Program-made: the position numbers and the translations under genes
The notes under the pieces: model-generated
Database searches by the model: none
What the model was told of the DNA's origin: nothing
The model's input: only the letters and a program-made list of their open reading frames with translations
From: Candidatus Arcticimaribacter sp.
Lineage (GTDB): Bacteria; Bacteroidota; Bacteroidia; Flavobacteriales; Flavobacteriaceae
Assembly: GCA_002708445.1 (NCBI GenBank)
Contig: PAOB01000042.1
Span: 1 to 51,729 of the forward strand
Length of the DNA: 51,729 bases
Direction: 5' to 3'
Shown here: piece after piece, positions 50,152-51,729 of the stretch
Layout: every line of letters starts with the position of its first letter
How positions within the stretch are numbered: position 1 is the stretch's first letter

Positions 50152-51729
50152 TCAAATAACTCTATTCAACTTACTAGAAACCAGCTTTTTGAGTTGGTGA
50201 TAACTCATTACATCCTCCAAAATTTCAGCATGGTGCTCATTTGTATTTTGGACTTGCTTTTGTAATTGCTCTATTTTTTTATCGATCAATAACTTTCGTA
50301 AGGTCAAGATAGTTTCGTTAACTAATTGGGATACTTGACTGTCTCGTGATTTAACAAAAATATTTTTCTTCTCCCAATCATGTAGATGATGTTGCTCTTC
50401 TCCCATCAAAATATTACTGACTAGAGAACTCAGTTCACCACTTAAAGTTGGAACTATTTTGTCCAAAGCTAAATTTCCTTCTACTTGAAAATGTTGTATT
50501 AACTGATAAAATAAATTCTTAAACTCTGGGTTTGCTAATTCAACTTCATCCTGTTGAAGATCTAAAAATATCTTTTCAAACACTTTTGCTTTCACTTCTT
50601 TTACCTCCTCTAAAATATCTTCTTCTTCGGAAAAACTTAAGACCGATTCTTTAAAAACCTCTTCGCGGTCTCCATACAACATCAAAATTTTAATGATTTG
50701 AAGCTCCAGCTCATAAGTGTGATCAACTGAAGTTAGCTTGGGAGTTTCACTCTTTAGAATCCTTAAAGTCTCTTCTTTTGAAGTTTGCTTTGTTTTGTTT
50801 GTTTGGCTTTTTTTTGTCTTTGCTTGAGCAAGAGCACTAAAAAGTACATCCTCAGAAATCTCCATTTGCAATGCACAACTCTGAATGTAAACCTCCTGCT
50901 GAATAGGATCAGGGATTTTTGAAATACTTTCGACAATGTCTCGGATAGTAGCAGCTTTTTTTACAGGATCTCCTGCTGCTTCATCTAACAACAAAGAAGC
51001 TTTAAATTGAATAAAATCCTTTGCGTTTTCTTTGAGAAAGGATAGCATATCCTCCTGAGATGTTTTTTTAGCAAAACTGTCGGGATCCTCTCCTTTGGGA
51101 AAAGTACATACCTTGACATTCATTCCTTGAGTCAGAATGATATCAATCCCACGAAGTGCTGCACGCAATCCAGCGGCGTCCCCGTCAAAAAGAACAACAA
51201 TGTTTTGAGTTAAGCGTTGAATTAATCGAACTTGAGGTTCCGTAAGGGCGGTTCCAGAAGAAGATACTACATTGGTAACTCCAGACTGGAACATTTGAAT
51301 GACATCGGTGTAACCCTCTACTAAATAACAAAGATCTTCTTTAGCTATGCTTTGCTTTGCTTCATGGATTCCATAAAGCACTTTACTCTTGTGATAGATT
51401 TCACTTTCTGGTGAATTGAGGTATTTGGCTGTTTTTTTATTTTCGCCCAAGATCCGACCCCCAAAACCTACAACTCTTCCCGAAAGACTTTTGATGGGAA
51501 ACATTACTCTGCCTCTAAAACGATCAATCTGATAATTTTCGTTTACAATGGTCAGACCTGTTTTTTCTAAGTATTCCAACTGGAAACCGTTTTTAATTGC
51601 AGTTTTGGAAAAAGCGTCTTTTTCTTGAGGAGAATAACCGAGATCAAATTTCTTAATGGTTTGGTCGGTAAAACCACGTTCCTTAAAATAAGTCAACCCT
51701 ATTGCTTTACCTTCAGATTCCTTCCAAAG
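50152..51729 (-). CDS. dnaG: DNA primase, C-terminal part (5' end beyond window)
   Basis: The frame is open to the last base of the window, reading LWKESEGKAIG before TYFKERGFTDQTIKKFDLGY. The N-terminal zinc-binding domain and the first part of the polymerase domain therefore lie outside. Present are the rest of the RNA polymerase domain (VMFPIKSLSGRVVGFGGRI, YLNSPESEIYHKSKVLYG) and the TOPRIM fold with LVEGYTDVIQMFQSGV and FDGDAAGLRAALRGIDII, whose Glu and Asp residues bind metal. The C-terminal helicase-binding region begins near LHDWEKKNIF and ends in KLVSSKLNRVI. DnaG makes RNA primers for replication. An apparent TTG start near 51696 is only an artefact of the missing upstream DNA. Confidence 0.95.
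   Translation of the reverse strand, partial: LWKESEGKAIGLTYFKERGFTDQTIKKFDLGYSPQEKDAFSKTAIKNGFQLEYLEKTGLTIVNENYQIDRFRGRVMFPIKSLSGRVVGFGGRILGENKKTAKYLNSPESEIYHKSKVLYGIHEAKQSIAKEDLCYLVEGYTDVIQMFQSGVTNVVSSSGTALTEPQVRLIQRLTQNIVVLFDGDAAGLRAALRGIDIILTQGMNVKVCTFPKGEDPDSFAKKTSQEDMLSFLKENAKDFIQFKASLLLDEAAGDPVKKAATIRDIVESISKIPDPIQQEVYIQSCALQMEISEDVLFSALAQAKTKKSQTNKTKQTSKEETLRILKSETPKLTSVDHTYELELQIIKILMLYGDREEVFKESVLSFSEEEDILEEVKEVKAKVFEKIFLDLQQDEVELANPEFKNLFYQLIQHFQVEGNLALDKIVPTLSGELSSLVSNILMGEEQHHLHDWEKKNIFVKSRDSQVSQLVNETILTLRKLLIDKKIEQLQKQVQNTNEHHAEILEDVMSYHQLKKLVSSKLNRVI

Overview
The window is core chromosome of a marine-type flavobacterium (Bacteroidota, Flavobacteriaceae-like). Four things support this. 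The DNA is AT-rich with A-rich rather than Shine-Dalgarno leaders. Promoters carry the Bacteroidota -7 motif TAnnTTTG. The primary sigma factor is the short form. Lineage markers are present: SusC/SusD, PorT, GldB, GldC, TamL and a very long acidic FtsZ. I found no phage, insertion sequence, CRISPR array, toxin-antitoxin or defence locus, and no convincing undescribed multigene system. What is noteworthy is gene decay and regulatory DNA.

Layout. 1-97: start of rpsL, running out of the window. 262-659: decayed fragment of a PabB-like chorismate-binding enzyme. 796-2319: a metalloprotease-like lipoprotein and a secreted protein of unknown function. 2763-7401: a SusC/SusD pair closed by a strong terminator. 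7517-14750: rlmB, rarA, the trkA-trkH potassium pair, menG-porT and a second SpoU-type RNA methyltransferase. 14787-23676: tamL, fbaA, accD, rpsO, pnp, rpoD and rpe, with clear terminators after pnp, rpoD and rpe. 23736-25082: an OmpA protein with thrombospondin type 3 repeats. 25351-28768: nadA-nadB-nadC, with nadC broken by one in-frame TAA. 28765-30481: a lipoprotein, a DUF1338 protein and tRNA-Arg(TCG).

46371 down to 30562 is an almost gapless division and cell wall (dcw) operon: mraZ-rsmH-ftsL-ftsI-murE-mraY-murD-ftsW-murG-murC-ftsQ-ftsA-ftsZ-yqeY. murF and ddl are not in it. Three GTGG repeats exactly 10 bp apart precede mraZ and look like its autoregulatory MraZ box. 46566-51729 holds an alpha/beta hydrolase, engB, gldC-gldB, nadE and the 3' part of dnaG.

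How the genes fit together. The dcw operon makes meso-diaminopimelate lipid II (MurE has DNPR) and the divisome. PorT, GldB and GldC indicate a type IX secretion/gliding machinery. TamL, SusC/D and OmpA furnish the outer membrane. NadA, NadB, NadC and NadE are most of de novo NAD synthesis, so the broken nadC matters. The RpoD encoded here presumably reads the TAnnTTTG promoters listed. Several starts (menG, pnp, fbaA, tamL, mraZ, the hydrolase) lie downstream of the longest possible open frame and are corrected here, often because a promoter motif sits inside the longer frame.
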